A DNA stretch of 64,000 nt from Arenibacter sp. 6A1 (GTDB lineage Bacteria; Bacteroidota; Bacteroidia; Flavobacteriales; Flavobacteriaceae), in contig NZ_JAAXCQ010000018.1 of the NCBI RefSeq assembly GCF_012272855.1, positions 1 through 64,000 on the forward strand, in the 5' to 3' direction. Shown here piece after piece: positions 1 to 8,040 of the stretch. The stretch's first letter is position 1. Every line of letters starts with the position of its first letter. The position numbers were made by a program, and so were the translations under genes. Below the pieces are notes generated by a model. It was not told where the DNA came from and searched no databases. It worked only from the letters and a program-made list of their open reading frames with translations.

Positions 1-834
1 TACGAAAAACATCAGAAGTCCAATGGCGGCAATGTTCGCAACGGACACTCCAAGAAGAAGGTAAGAACTTCTTTTGGGGAATCCGAGATCTTGGTTCCCA
101 GGGACAGGGAGGCTTCCTTCAACCCCATGATAGTCCCCAAGCGGGGCAGTATCGTTGATGGGATCGAGAACGTCATCGTATCGCTCTATGCCAAGGGAAT
201 GAGCAATAGCGATATTGAAGAGCAGATCCGTGAGGTATATAATTTTGAGGTATCCACTTCCACCATATCCAGGATCACCGAAAAAATATCTGGTGATGTC
301 GTCGCTTGGCAAAATCGCCCTTTGGAGCCTGTCTATCTCATTGTCTGGATGGACGGTATCGTCTTCAAGGTACGCGAGAACTCCAAGGTCATCAACAAAA
401 CGGTATACATAGCCGTCGGTCTGCGCCGGGACGGAAAAAAGGAAGTGCTGGGCCTATGGTTGGGCAAGAACGAGTCCGCAGCTTTCTGGATGAGCGTACT
501 GACCGACATCAGGGCCCGTGGAACCGAGGACATCCTGATTACCGCGACCGATAACCTTAACGGGTTTACGGATACCATCAAGAATGTGTTCCCCGAATCC
601 AAGACCCAGATCTGTGTGGTCCATCAGATCCGCAATGCGTGCAGGTACGTCGTATGGAAGGACAAGAAGGCCTTCACCGCGGATATGAAGCATATATATA
701 ACGCCCCCAACCAAGAGGCTGCCAAGATGGCCCTGGAGGATTTTGCCCAGAAATGGGACGACAAATACTCCTATGCCATAAAGAGCTGGAGGGACAACTG
801 GGAAGTATGCATCCCACCAAACACATATTGTTAA
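1..834 (+). pseudogene. IS256-family transposase, truncated
   Basis: The frame is open from base 1, so the true start lies left of the window. It encodes the N-terminal and central part of an IS256-type DDE transposase: an RNGHSKKK-type stretch, then ...SFGESEI.VPRDR, a helix-turn-helix region, a first catalytic Asp in VWMDGIVFKV and a second in TATDNLNGF. Homology stops at SWRDNWE (base 804). The last ten codons and the stop at 832-834 are the left end of an IS66 element. The C-terminal part with the catalytic Glu is missing, and it does not resume on the far side of the IS66 element. The product should be inactive. Confidence 0.9.
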
Positions 835-876
835 CTTGATTTCCTGCATCTAGCTTTGCTGATAAATTAGTATATA

Positions 877-1158
877 ATGAGCAAGGAAGAGAAAATGTTT
901 GCCCTTATCGAGGAATTTGAAGACAGTTCCCTTAACGGTAGGGATTTTTGCAAGGAAAAGGGCCTTTTGCCCTCGACCTTCTATTACTGGAAGAAAAAGA
1001 AAGCACAAGAGGAGACATCCGGGAGCGGTGGATTTGTGGCCATCCATTCTAAATCGGAAATAACTGGAAGCCTAGAATTGATTTACCCTAATGGGGTCCG
1101 GCTACGACTGGACACCTCACAACTTCCATTGATCAGCAAGCTTCTAAAGCTCTATTAA
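877..1158 (+). CDS. tnpA: IS66 accessory protein TnpA (OrfA)
   Basis: A 93-aa protein with a predicted helix-turn-helix over about residues 5-45 (DFCKEKGLLPSTFYYWKKK), typical of the first ORF of IS66-type elements, where it is thought to bind DNA. The C-terminal half (LELIYPNGVRLRLD) is the usual short beta segment of this family. Its stop overlaps the tnpB start (TTAATG at 1155-1160), so the two are probably translationally coupled. The copy looks intact. Confidence 0.85.
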   Translation: MSKEEKMFALIEEFEDSSLNGRDFCKEKGLLPSTFYYWKKKKAQEETSGSGGFVAIHSKSEITGSLELIYPNGVRLRLDTSQLPLISKLLKLY

Positions 1159-1499
1159 TGTTTGCCCTGAGCTCCTACCACACCTACTATTTTTACCCAA
1201 GGCCCTGCGACATGCGCAAGTCGTTCAATGGCCTGAGCGGTTTGGTCAAGAACGAACTGGGCAGGGAACCGACCAGTGGGGATGTATTTATTTTTTTGAA
1301 CCGAAACCGCACCCATCTCAAGCTCCTGCATTGGGAGGCCGGTGGTTTTGTGCTGTATTACAAACGTCTGGAACAGGGCAGTTTCAGTCCCCCGGTTTTT
1401 ACAGGGGACAACCATTGTTTGACCTGGTCCAAATTGGTGCTTATGGTTGAGGGGTTGCAAGTGAAAGAGGCCCATCAGAAACTCCGTTATCCAAGATAA
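1158..1499 (+). CDS. tnpB: IS66 accessory protein TnpB
   Basis: A 113-aa protein of the IS66 Orf2/TnpB family, recognised by CDMRKSFNGLSGLV near residue 17, the central FLNRNRTHLKLLHWE core and the KRLEQGSF segment. It is required together with TnpC for IS66 transposition in studied elements, though its biochemical role is unclear. The length is normal and it overlaps tnpA by one base. Confidence 0.9.
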   Translation: MFALSSYHTYYFYPRPCDMRKSFNGLSGLVKNELGREPTSGDVFIFLNRNRTHLKLLHWEAGGFVLYYKRLEQGSFSPPVFTGDNHCLTWSKLVLMVEGLQVKEAHQKLRYPR

Positions 1500-1558
1500 A
1501 AAAAGTGGTAAAACACTAATAAAAACAAGGGGTTTCAGCAGGTTCTATAGGATGGTTT

Positions 1559-3124
1559 TTGTATTTTTACACTATGCAAGAACCCCTAGAAAATCTTACC
1601 AAAGAACAGCTTTTGGCACTCCTTGAAATACAGGAAAAATCCTTGCAAAAGGAGGCCAAGAAATTGGCTAAAGTTGAGGGCGATCTTGCCAAGAGAGAGC
1701 ATAGGATTTCCGAGCTTGAATTTCAACTGGCATATTACAAACGCTTGGCCTTTGGTCAGAAAAGGGAGCGCTTCGAGGGCGATAAGGACCAGATGAGCCT
1801 TCCCTTTGAAATGGAAGCGGAAAAGGCGGAAAAACAAGAAGGGGAGCTTAAGGAGAAACTCACTTATGAGCGCCGCAAAAGAACATCGGCCCATAAGGGA
1901 AGAATGGCCCTTCCGGACCACCTGCCCGTGGAAGAGATCAAGATCTACCCTGAAGGAGACCTTACCGATATGGTATGTATCGGGGAAGAAGTGACCGATG
2001 AGCTGGAGTACGAGCCTGCCAAATACTATATCAAACGCTACATCCGCTATAAGTATGCCCCAAAAAACAAAGAAGGAGTGGTAATCGGCGCACTTCCCGA
2101 GCGGGTAATCGAAAAGGGCATTCCCGGGGCGGGATTACTGGCCTCCATCCTAGTCGACAAATATCAGGACCATCTCCCGCTTTATCGACAAATACAACGC
2201 TTTAAAAGAGCGGAGATACCCATAGCTTCCTCGACCTTGGAGGGCTGGACCAGGCAGAGCCTTAAAATCATCGACATTCTTTACCAATACCTCCTTGAGG
2301 ATATTCGCTCCAAAGGATACCTGCAAAGTGATGAGTCCACTATAAAAGTGATGGACCCCAATAAAAAGGGAAAAACCCATAAAGGCTATTATTGGGTGCA
2401 TCATTGTCCCATTGATGGCACCGTACTCTTTGATTATCAGCCCGGACGTAGCCGAGAGGCTGCCAAGCATGTATTGGCAGATTTCAAGGGCTATCTTCAG
2501 ACCGATGGCTATGTGGCCTATGATAAAATAGGAAAACGAGAAGGTGTTACCCACCTAAACTGCTGGGCCCATGCAAGAAGGGAATTCGATAAAGCGAAGG
2601 ACAATGACAAAGAGCGTGCGGAAAAAGCCTTGACCTTTATCCAAAAGCTCCATGCGATAGAAGCCAATGCCAGGCAAAGGGAACTAAATCCCAAGGAGCG
2701 AAAAGCCCTAAGACTGGAGGAGTCCCTACCAGTGATCAATGAATTCGGAAAATGGCTGTTCCAGCAGATGAAACAGCAACTGGTCCTACCCAAGAGTCCC
2801 ATCGGAAAAGCTTTCCTATATACCATGAACCGTTGGGACCAGCTCAGCACTTATCTTTATGACGGCATCCTGGAAATCGATAATAACCTGGTGGAAAATG
2901 CCATAAGACCCCTGGCCCTAGGAAGAAAAAACTATCTCTTCGCAGGTTCACATGATGCCGCACAAAGGGCCGCTGGCATCTATTCCTTTTTTGCTACCTG
3001 CAAAAAACACGAGGTAAATCCATATGAATGGTTAAAGTATACCTTGGAGAATATCATGACCATCAACCATAAGGACATCCGGGACCTTTATCCACAGAAC
3101 TATAAAAAACTTAAAAAAGGATAA
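1559..3124 (+). CDS. tnpC: IS66-family transposase TnpC
   Basis: A 521-aa DDE transposase. The N-terminal 80 residues are a coiled coil rich in Lys and Glu, followed by the IS66 linker and the catalytic core. The likely triad is D258 (QSDEST), D316 (QTDGYVAYD) and E446 (NNLVENAIRPLALGRKNYLF). The C-terminal IS66 segment (AAGIYSFFATCKKHEVNPYEWL) is present, so the protein looks complete and potentially active. A 59-base gap separates it from tnpB and contains a T-rich promoter-like stretch (TTTTTGTATTTTTAC near 1556). The ATG at 1574, giving MQEPLENL, is an alternative start. Confidence 0.92.
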   Translation: MYFYTMQEPLENLTKEQLLALLEIQEKSLQKEAKKLAKVEGDLAKREHRISELEFQLAYYKRLAFGQKRERFEGDKDQMSLPFEMEAEKAEKQEGELKEKLTYERRKRTSAHKGRMALPDHLPVEEIKIYPEGDLTDMVCIGEEVTDELEYEPAKYYIKRYIRYKYAPKNKEGVVIGALPERVIEKGIPGAGLLASILVDKYQDHLPLYRQIQRFKRAEIPIASSTLEGWTRQSLKIIDILYQYLLEDIRSKGYLQSDESTIKVMDPNKKGKTHKGYYWVHHCPIDGTVLFDYQPGRSREAAKHVLADFKGYLQTDGYVAYDKIGKREGVTHLNCWAHARREFDKAKDNDKERAEKALTFIQKLHAIEANARQRELNPKERKALRLEESLPVINEFGKWLFQQMKQQLVLPKSPIGKAFLYTMNRWDQLSTYLYDGILEIDNNLVENAIRPLALGRKNYLFAGSHDAAQRAAGIYSFFATCKKHEVNPYEWLKYTLENIMTINHKDIRDLYPQNYKKLKKG

Positions 3125-3223
3125 ACCCGCTATAAGGTAAAGACCTTATAAGAATTAATCGGTTCTCCAAGACGTGGTTCGTGGGACGGATACCAGACTT
3201 TAGATAAAAGTCCAACCCCTGTT

Positions 3224-3289
3224 ATTTTAAACTTACACAGTTAACGGGATAGTGTCATTTTAAACTTACACAGTTTACGGGATAGTGTC
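3224..3289 (+). repeat. Tandem duplicate of an IS256-type terminal repeat
   Basis: Two adjacent 33-base copies (3224-3256 and 3257-3289) each start ATTTTAAACTTACACAG and end CGGGATAGTGTC. They differ at one base (GTTAACGGG versus GTTTACGGG). The sequence is of the type seen at ends of flavobacterial IS256-family elements (from memory, not searched). It probably marks the right end of the element whose transposase is cut at 804. The 30 bases between the IS66 right end and the first copy do not encode the missing transposase C-terminus. Confidence 0.6.
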
Positions 3290-3412
3290 TACATTTCGTA
3301 AAATGGACCTCACATTCTGCCATATAATTTGTCATTTTGACTATTTAGACCTACCTAAACACTAGAAATTGAATTTATATGGTAATATTCTATTAATATA
3401 AATCTATTATGT

Positions 3413-3430
3413 GAAACCTCGTTCTCCGCT
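3413..3430 (+). other. 3' fragment of a tRNA-Ser-like gene (possible attachment-site remnant)
   Basis: GAAACCTCGTTCTCCGCT reads as the end of a T-loop (GAAA), the 3' T-stem CCTCG, the 3' acceptor strand TTCTCCG and a discriminator. This is the usual form of a flavobacterial tRNA-Ser ending. The AT-rich sequence to its left cannot form the rest of a tRNA. A strong terminator follows immediately, as after real tRNA genes. Such fragments are left at one junction when an element integrates into a tRNA 3' end. It is short, so the assignment is tentative. Confidence 0.45.
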
Positions 3431-3436
3431 GAAAAG

Positions 3437-3471
3437 CCCCGTAGACTCAATGTTTACGGGGTTTTGTTTTT
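3437..3471 (+). terminator. Rho-independent terminator
   Basis: The stem CCCCGTA / TACGGGG has an 11-base loop and is followed by TTTTGTTTTTA. It lies seven bases after the tRNA-Ser-like fragment and faces the end of the leftward hsdR gene. Confidence 0.75.
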
Positions 3472-3505
3472 ATGGGTGCTGAATTAGGTGTTGTTTGTAA
3501 AGTTT

Positions 3506-6500
3506 TTAAACTTTATTCTTCTTGAAATTTTCGGCTTGTTCAAAAATATCCTTGTAAACTTCATCACGTTGTACAGGCGGATAACCGTGTTCATCTAAAA
3601 GTAAAATTAAACCAACTTTTAAGGCAGATTTTATATCATCTCTTTTACTCCAATCTGGAAATTTCGCTTGACCATCAACCAAATCTTTCACAGCTTTGGC
3701 CAATTGTATTAATTTATCCTCAGGATAACGGAAATCGTATTTCACGCACAACTCTTTTAAAATGTCATAAAATGCTTTTTCCTCAAAATCAATTCCCAAT
3801 TCATCACCAGATGTAAATTCTTTTTGTACTTCCCAAATTAAGTTAGTAAGATGCTCAGCCATTTCTTCGTAAACCTCACTACGTAAGACATCATCTTCTT
3901 TGCGCTCGTTGTATCGTTCAACCAAGGTTTGCATTTTCTTAGAGAAGTCAATTCCTTTTACTTTGTTTACCTTCTTTATTTCTCCAATTGCTTTGGCCAA
4001 CAATTGTTGAAGCAATTTTATTTTGGTATTTGGCAACTTAATCTTGTCGATTTTCGCTAAATAATCTTCATCAAAAAGGTCTTGTTCCGACTCTGATTCG
4101 TCTCCGAGTTTAAAAATCTCTTGAACACCATCACTTTCTAATGCGTCCTTAATCATTTCTCGTACCCTGGCGTTCATTTGTGCTGTGTCAGGCGCATTAC
4201 CTTTAGTGAGTTTAAAAACGATTGACCTAACCGCTAAGTAAAAGTGTGTATAATCTCTTTCTTCTTGAATTAGCTCCTCACTTCCTGCACAAATATCGTA
4301 TGCAGCTTTCAAGCGCTTAACTAAGTCCATAAAACGAGTTTCGAGGTCTTTGGTCAACTGAACATATTCCGCAGCGGAATTTAATGTGTTTAGTTGCTCT
4401 AATGGCGTTCCATCAAAGTATTTTGAATCATCAAATTTATGTAAGACTTTGGATAATAGATCTAAATGATTCCTGACTATAATTAAAGACTCTTGGATAT
4501 CCTCAAAGTTTTCTCTTTCACCTTTATTGTATTTGGCAAGAGCCAAATTCATAGCTTTCTTGATGCCAATGTAATCAACAACCAAACCTTTGTTTTTTCC
4601 TTTAAATTTTCGATTTACTCTTGAAATAGTTTGAATTAAGTTATGTTGCTGAATCGGTTTATCAATGTAGATTGAATCTAAGAATGGCACATCAAAACCT
4701 GTGAGCCACATATCAACCACAATTGCTATTTTGAAATTTGATTTTTCATTTTTGAATTGGCGGTCCAATTCTTTTCGGTATTCCTTGGTTCCGAGCAAAT
4801 CATACATTTCTTTTGGGTCATCTTTGCCTCTGGTCATTATCATTTTGATACGTTCCATAGGTTTAATTTCCCTTTTGTCTTTGTCGTTTAAAACCACTCC
4901 TTCTTCTGCTATTCTTTTTTCAGCCCATTCAGGTCTTAAGGCAATTACGTTTTTGTAAAATTCGTACCCTATTTCCCGACTACTGCAAACAAACATCGCT
5001 TTCCCTTTTACAGTTGCCCCCTCGTTAACCCTGTTTTCATAGTGCTGCACAAAGTCCTCTGCCAACTTTAACAAGCGGTCTGGGTCACCTAATATGGTGT
5101 TCATTGTTGCCGTAGCTTTTTTGCTTTCTTCTATTTGGTATTCATTGGCCCCTGCTTCCGCTGCCTCTTCATAGTATTTTTCGATTTTCTCTAATTCACT
5201 ATTATGCAAGGCAACTTTGGCTGCTCGTCCTTCATAGACAATTCTAACCGTAATTTCATCTCTTACCGATTCAGTCATTGTATAAGCATCGACCACGTTC
5301 CCGAAAACATCTAAAGTAGCATCAATAGGAGTTCCTGTAAATCCAACAAATATGGCGTTGGGTAATGAATCATGTAAATATTTTGCAAAACCATAAGTTT
5401 TCTTAACTCCTTCGGAAGTTACTTTTACTTTCTGGTCGAGATTTGTTTGGCTTCTATGGGCTTCATCAGAAATACAAATAACATTGGTTCTATCAGTTAG
5501 CAGTTCTGTATCTTCTGTAAACTTATGAATAGTAGTTAAAAAAACGCCCCCACTATGTCTGCCTTGAATTTTGTTTCTTAAATCGGTTCTACTTTCTACA
5601 CTTACTACAGCATTATCGCCAATAAACTCCTTGGCATTGGTAAATTGTCCTGCTAATTGGTCATCTAAGTCTGTTCGGTCTGTAATAAGTATTATGGTAG
5701 GATTCTCAAAATGCTTGCTTCTCATTAACAAACGAGTAAGGTAAAGCATTGTATAGCTTTTTCCACTTCCTGTTGCACCAAAGTAAGTTCCACCTTTTCC
5801 GTCTCCTTCAGGTTTTTCAGCCTCTTTTATACTTTCGTATAGGGTGCGTGCGGCGTAGTATTGAGGATAACGACAAACTATTTTTTCATCTTTTTTTGAA
5901 TTGTCAGGAATGAAAATAAAGTTTCGAATAATATCTCGCAATCTTTTTTGGTTCAACATACCCTGGACAAGTGTAAACATACTACTAATACCGTCTACAT
6001 CTTTTACCGAACCTGCAATTCTACGCCAAGCATAATAAAATTCATAAGGGGCAAAAAACGAACCTGCTTTATTGTTAACTCCATCACTAATTACACAAAA
6101 CGCATTGTATTTAAACAGTTCTGGAATATCCCGTTTGTAACGTGTTGTTATTTGAACATAAGCATTGTAAATAGTGGTATTTTCTTGAATAGCAGTTTTA
6201 AATTCAAAAACCACAAGGGGTAAACCATTAATGTAAATGATACCATCTGGTATACGTCTTTCTGTGCCTACAATTTCTAATTGATTAACAAATTTGTAGA
6301 TATTTATGTCTGGTGGATATTTAACAATGGGGTCAGCAACAATAGAATCTAAATTTTGACTTTTACGCTGATTCTCTAAGCCTTTGTAATCAATGAGTTC
6401 AATATGGATGTCTTTCTGTTGCCTATCCTCTCTTTTTAAGATGAATCCGTCTGCCAACCATCGCATAATTTTTTTATTGCTTTCGTAAAGGTCTGTTGAG

Positions 6501-6712
6501 GAAAGTGTTTTAAGTTGCAGTATAATAGATTGAGCTTCGGTTTCAGTTAAACTTTCTTTTTCGTAACGATTAAGCAAATAGCTTTTTAAATCATCTTCAA
6601 TTAACACTTCATCTTCTGCACGAGCAATGGTATTGCCCGTGAAATGTGGGAAATCTTCATTTCCTAAAAGCTCAATAAAAGCCTGTTCTAATTTTGCCTC
6701 TGTAAATTTCAT
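3506..6712 (-). CDS. hsdR: Type I restriction enzyme, R subunit
   Basis: A 1068-aa HsdR, the motor and nuclease subunit that translocates and cleaves DNA lacking host methylation. The N-terminal HSDR_N nuclease domain shows the PD-(D/E)xK residues D156 (RRIPDGIIY) and E170-x-K172 (VFEFK). The SF2 helicase core follows, with Walker A GATGSGKS at 312-319, DEAH at 416-419, GFTGTP for motif III and QTISRVNRKFKGK for motif VI. The C-terminal helical region carries EcoR124-like features. It is the last gene of the hsdM-hsdS-TIR-SLOG-TIR operon, starting 25 bases after the third insert gene. All key motifs are present, so it is probably functional. Confidence 0.95.
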   Translation of the reverse strand: MKFTEAKLEQAFIELLGNEDFPHFTGNTIARAEDEVLIEDDLKSYLLNRYEKESLTETEAQSIILQLKTLSSTDLYESNKKIMRWLADGFILKREDRQQKDIHIELIDYKGLENQRKSQNLDSIVADPIVKYPPDINIYKFVNQLEIVGTERRIPDGIIYINGLPLVVFEFKTAIQENTTIYNAYVQITTRYKRDIPELFKYNAFCVISDGVNNKAGSFFAPYEFYYAWRRIAGSVKDVDGISSMFTLVQGMLNQKRLRDIIRNFIFIPDNSKKDEKIVCRYPQYYAARTLYESIKEAEKPEGDGKGGTYFGATGSGKSYTMLYLTRLLMRSKHFENPTIILITDRTDLDDQLAGQFTNAKEFIGDNAVVSVESRTDLRNKIQGRHSGGVFLTTIHKFTEDTELLTDRTNVICISDEAHRSQTNLDQKVKVTSEGVKKTYGFAKYLHDSLPNAIFVGFTGTPIDATLDVFGNVVDAYTMTESVRDEITVRIVYEGRAAKVALHNSELEKIEKYYEEAAEAGANEYQIEESKKATATMNTILGDPDRLLKLAEDFVQHYENRVNEGATVKGKAMFVCSSREIGYEFYKNVIALRPEWAEKRIAEEGVVLNDKDKREIKPMERIKMIMTRGKDDPKEMYDLLGTKEYRKELDRQFKNEKSNFKIAIVVDMWLTGFDVPFLDSIYIDKPIQQHNLIQTISRVNRKFKGKNKGLVVDYIGIKKAMNLALAKYNKGERENFEDIQESLIIVRNHLDLLSKVLHKFDDSKYFDGTPLEQLNTLNSAAEYVQLTKDLETRFMDLVKRLKAAYDICAGSEELIQEERDYTHFYLAVRSIVFKLTKGNAPDTAQMNARVREMIKDALESDGVQEIFKLGDESESEQDLFDEDYLAKIDKIKLPNTKIKLLQQLLAKAIGEIKKVNKVKGIDFSKKMQTLVERYNERKEDDVLRSEVYEEMAEHLTNLIWEVQKEFTSGDELGIDFEEKAFYDILKELCVKYDFRYPEDKLIQLAKAVKDLVDGQAKFPDWSKRDDIKSALKVGLILLLDEHGYPPVQRDEVYKDIFEQAENFKKNKV

Positions 6713-6737
6713 TTGTGCTATAATTGGTTCGAACTTT

Positions 6738-7439
6738 TTATTCTAGATTCACATGAATATTGTAAGAGCTTTCATCATTTTTAATTTCAATCGCTTTATC
6801 AAAATAAAAGCTATACGAATTACCATTCATAAAATCATCCCACTTTACAGTTTTAATGAAAGAAGGTTCATTTTTAATGTGAATTTTAGATCCGTTGCAC
6901 TCTCTATAATCCTTCTCAAGAATGTTAAACATGTTATCCTTTAGAATTTTAAAAAGTTGCCCTGTATGATGTGTAATACTTTTGCAGGTGGGATTTGAAG
7001 TGTAGTACCATTCATAATTTCCGTTTTCATCTGGAAGTACAACGCCCAAAACCGCATTTCTTTGTTTTGTATAGCCTCCTGTTGGTACAACTCTTAATGA
7101 GTATGAAACTTCCCAAGGTATCCATTGATCTTTTTCGAGCACATTGGATTTCATGCCTTTAGAAATTAGAACAACTGTAATACTGCATTGTCTTATCCTT
7201 TTTTTTAGTGAAGATTCTATTTGTTGGTCAGTAAAAGCTTCAAGACTTTCTCCATCTTTTTCGCCGAGATTGATATTGTCAGCTCCTATTTTCTCTTGTA
7301 GCTTGTCTACATAATCACGAGCTCGAGTACGTCTAGTATTGAATTTCATAAAACCATCAACATTCTCGTAATAGGAATCTTGAAGCTTAGCTACCTTTTC
7401 ATCTTTATATTTATATGAAACAAAAATTTTTCTCGCCAT
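6738..7439 (-). CDS. ThsB-like (DUF1863/MTH538-type) TIR-like protein
   Basis: A 233-aa protein that opens with the TIR betaA strand RKIFVSYKYKD and contains GEKDGESLEAFTD, KRIRQCSITVVLISKGM and QWIPWEVSYSLR. This is the pattern of the TIR-like family of Thoeris ThsB proteins, which use NAD+ to make a signalling nucleotide. The probable catalytic Glu is E110 (PWEVSYSL). A C-terminal extension after about residue 165 has no motif I recognise. It follows the SLOG gene after four bases and precedes hsdR by 25. No SIR2-SLOG ThsA gene is present, so this is not a standard Thoeris locus. Family placement rests on motifs read by eye. Confidence 0.75.
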   Translation of the reverse strand: MARKIFVSYKYKDEKVAKLQDSYYENVDGFMKFNTRRTRARDYVDKLQEKIGADNINLGEKDGESLEAFTDQQIESSLKKRIRQCSITVVLISKGMKSNVLEKDQWIPWEVSYSLRVVPTGGYTKQRNAVLGVVLPDENGNYEWYYTSNPTCKSITHHTGQLFKILKDNMFNILEKDYRECNGSKIHIKNEPSFIKTVKWDDFMNGNSYSFYFDKAIEIKNDESSYNIHVNLE

Positions 7440-7443
7440 AATC

Positions 7444-8040
7444 TTAAATTTTATCCATCAGGAATTTTTGAAATAATGACATATACCCATAATCTTTTTC
7501 GAGCCTTGTATTTTTGAAGTTTTCAGGAATAAAATTGTCATATATAATTTTGGTTGCAGCACCTGTACTAGCTATTGGAAGTAATATTGCTTCTGGGTGA
7601 TATTCTCTAAACATTTTATATTCATCTTCAATACCATCCATCCCTCCAATAAAGACTGCTGCTGAGAAATCATTTTCTGATAACATTTGTTCTCTGAGTA
7701 GTTTTATACTAGCAGAAATACTGTCCTCTTTTTTCGTGAATACAATATTTTCAAACTTATTATTATCTTGAGGAAAACTATCTTTAAACCATAGCGACTG
7801 ATATAGCTTGACGTGATCTTGAATGTTTATATCCAATTTCTCCATTACATAGTAAATCAAAGGAGTAATTGAAGGGTGTCCACCCCAAACTATTCTATGT
7901 TGCGGTAAAACTACTGTGGTTAAAGCAATAACTGCATCACGAATCGCAATAATATCTGCTGTTTCTATGTACTTTGCATCTCTACTAGGCAGGGGAATAC
8001 TAGCAGATAGAAATATATTCTTTACGCCTTTTGTAGCCAT
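7444..8040 (-). CDS. SLOG-domain protein
   Basis: A 198-aa protein consisting almost entirely of a Rossmann-like SLOG domain (SMF/DprA-LOG superfamily). It has an opening strand IFLSASIP, the ligand-loop motif WGGHPSITP at residues 52-60, and a second phosphate-loop-like motif GGMDGIEDE at 132-140 followed by LLPIASTGAAT. SLOG domains bind nucleotide-derived ligands. In Thoeris ThsA the SLOG part senses the TIR product and activates SIR2. Here the SLOG stands alone with no fused effector. Its start codon lies inside the end of the upstream TIR gene (19-base overlap) and the next TIR-like gene starts four bases after it. Sensor or enzyme is undecided. Confidence 0.75.
   Translation of the reverse strand: MATKGVKNIFLSASIPLPSRDAKYIETADIIAIRDAVIALTTVVLPQHRIVWGGHPSITPLIYYVMEKLDINIQDHVKLYQSLWFKDSFPQDNNKFENIVFTKKEDSISASIKLLREQMLSENDFSAAVFIGGMDGIEDEYKMFREYHPEAILLPIASTGAATKIIYDNFIPENFKNTRLEKDYGYMSLFQKFLMDKI

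Larger units (their letters stand above)
805..3193 (+). mobile_element. IS66-family insertion sequence, complete
   Basis: The three-gene tnpA/tnpB/tnpC layout is bounded by imperfect inverted repeats. The left end begins GTATGCATCCCACCAAACAC at 805. The right end, read inwards on the minus strand from 3193, begins GTATCCGTCCCACGAACCAC, matching 16 of 20 bases. IS66 elements normally make an 8-bp target duplication. The flanks here are ACTGGGAA (797-804) and CAGACTTT (3194-3201), which do not match, so one side has been deleted or rearranged since insertion. The element interrupts the IS256 transposase. Confidence 0.85.

Noticed and set aside
3125-3193. Missing C-terminus of the IS256 transposase directly right of IS66
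   Set aside because: The bases between tnpC and 3193 belong to the IS66 right end, and 3194-3223 do not encode the expected IS256 tail in any frame.
6738-8040. Standard Thoeris (ThsA/ThsB) locus
   Set aside because: ThsB-like and SLOG parts are present, but no SIR2-SLOG or Macro-type ThsA effector gene exists in the island.
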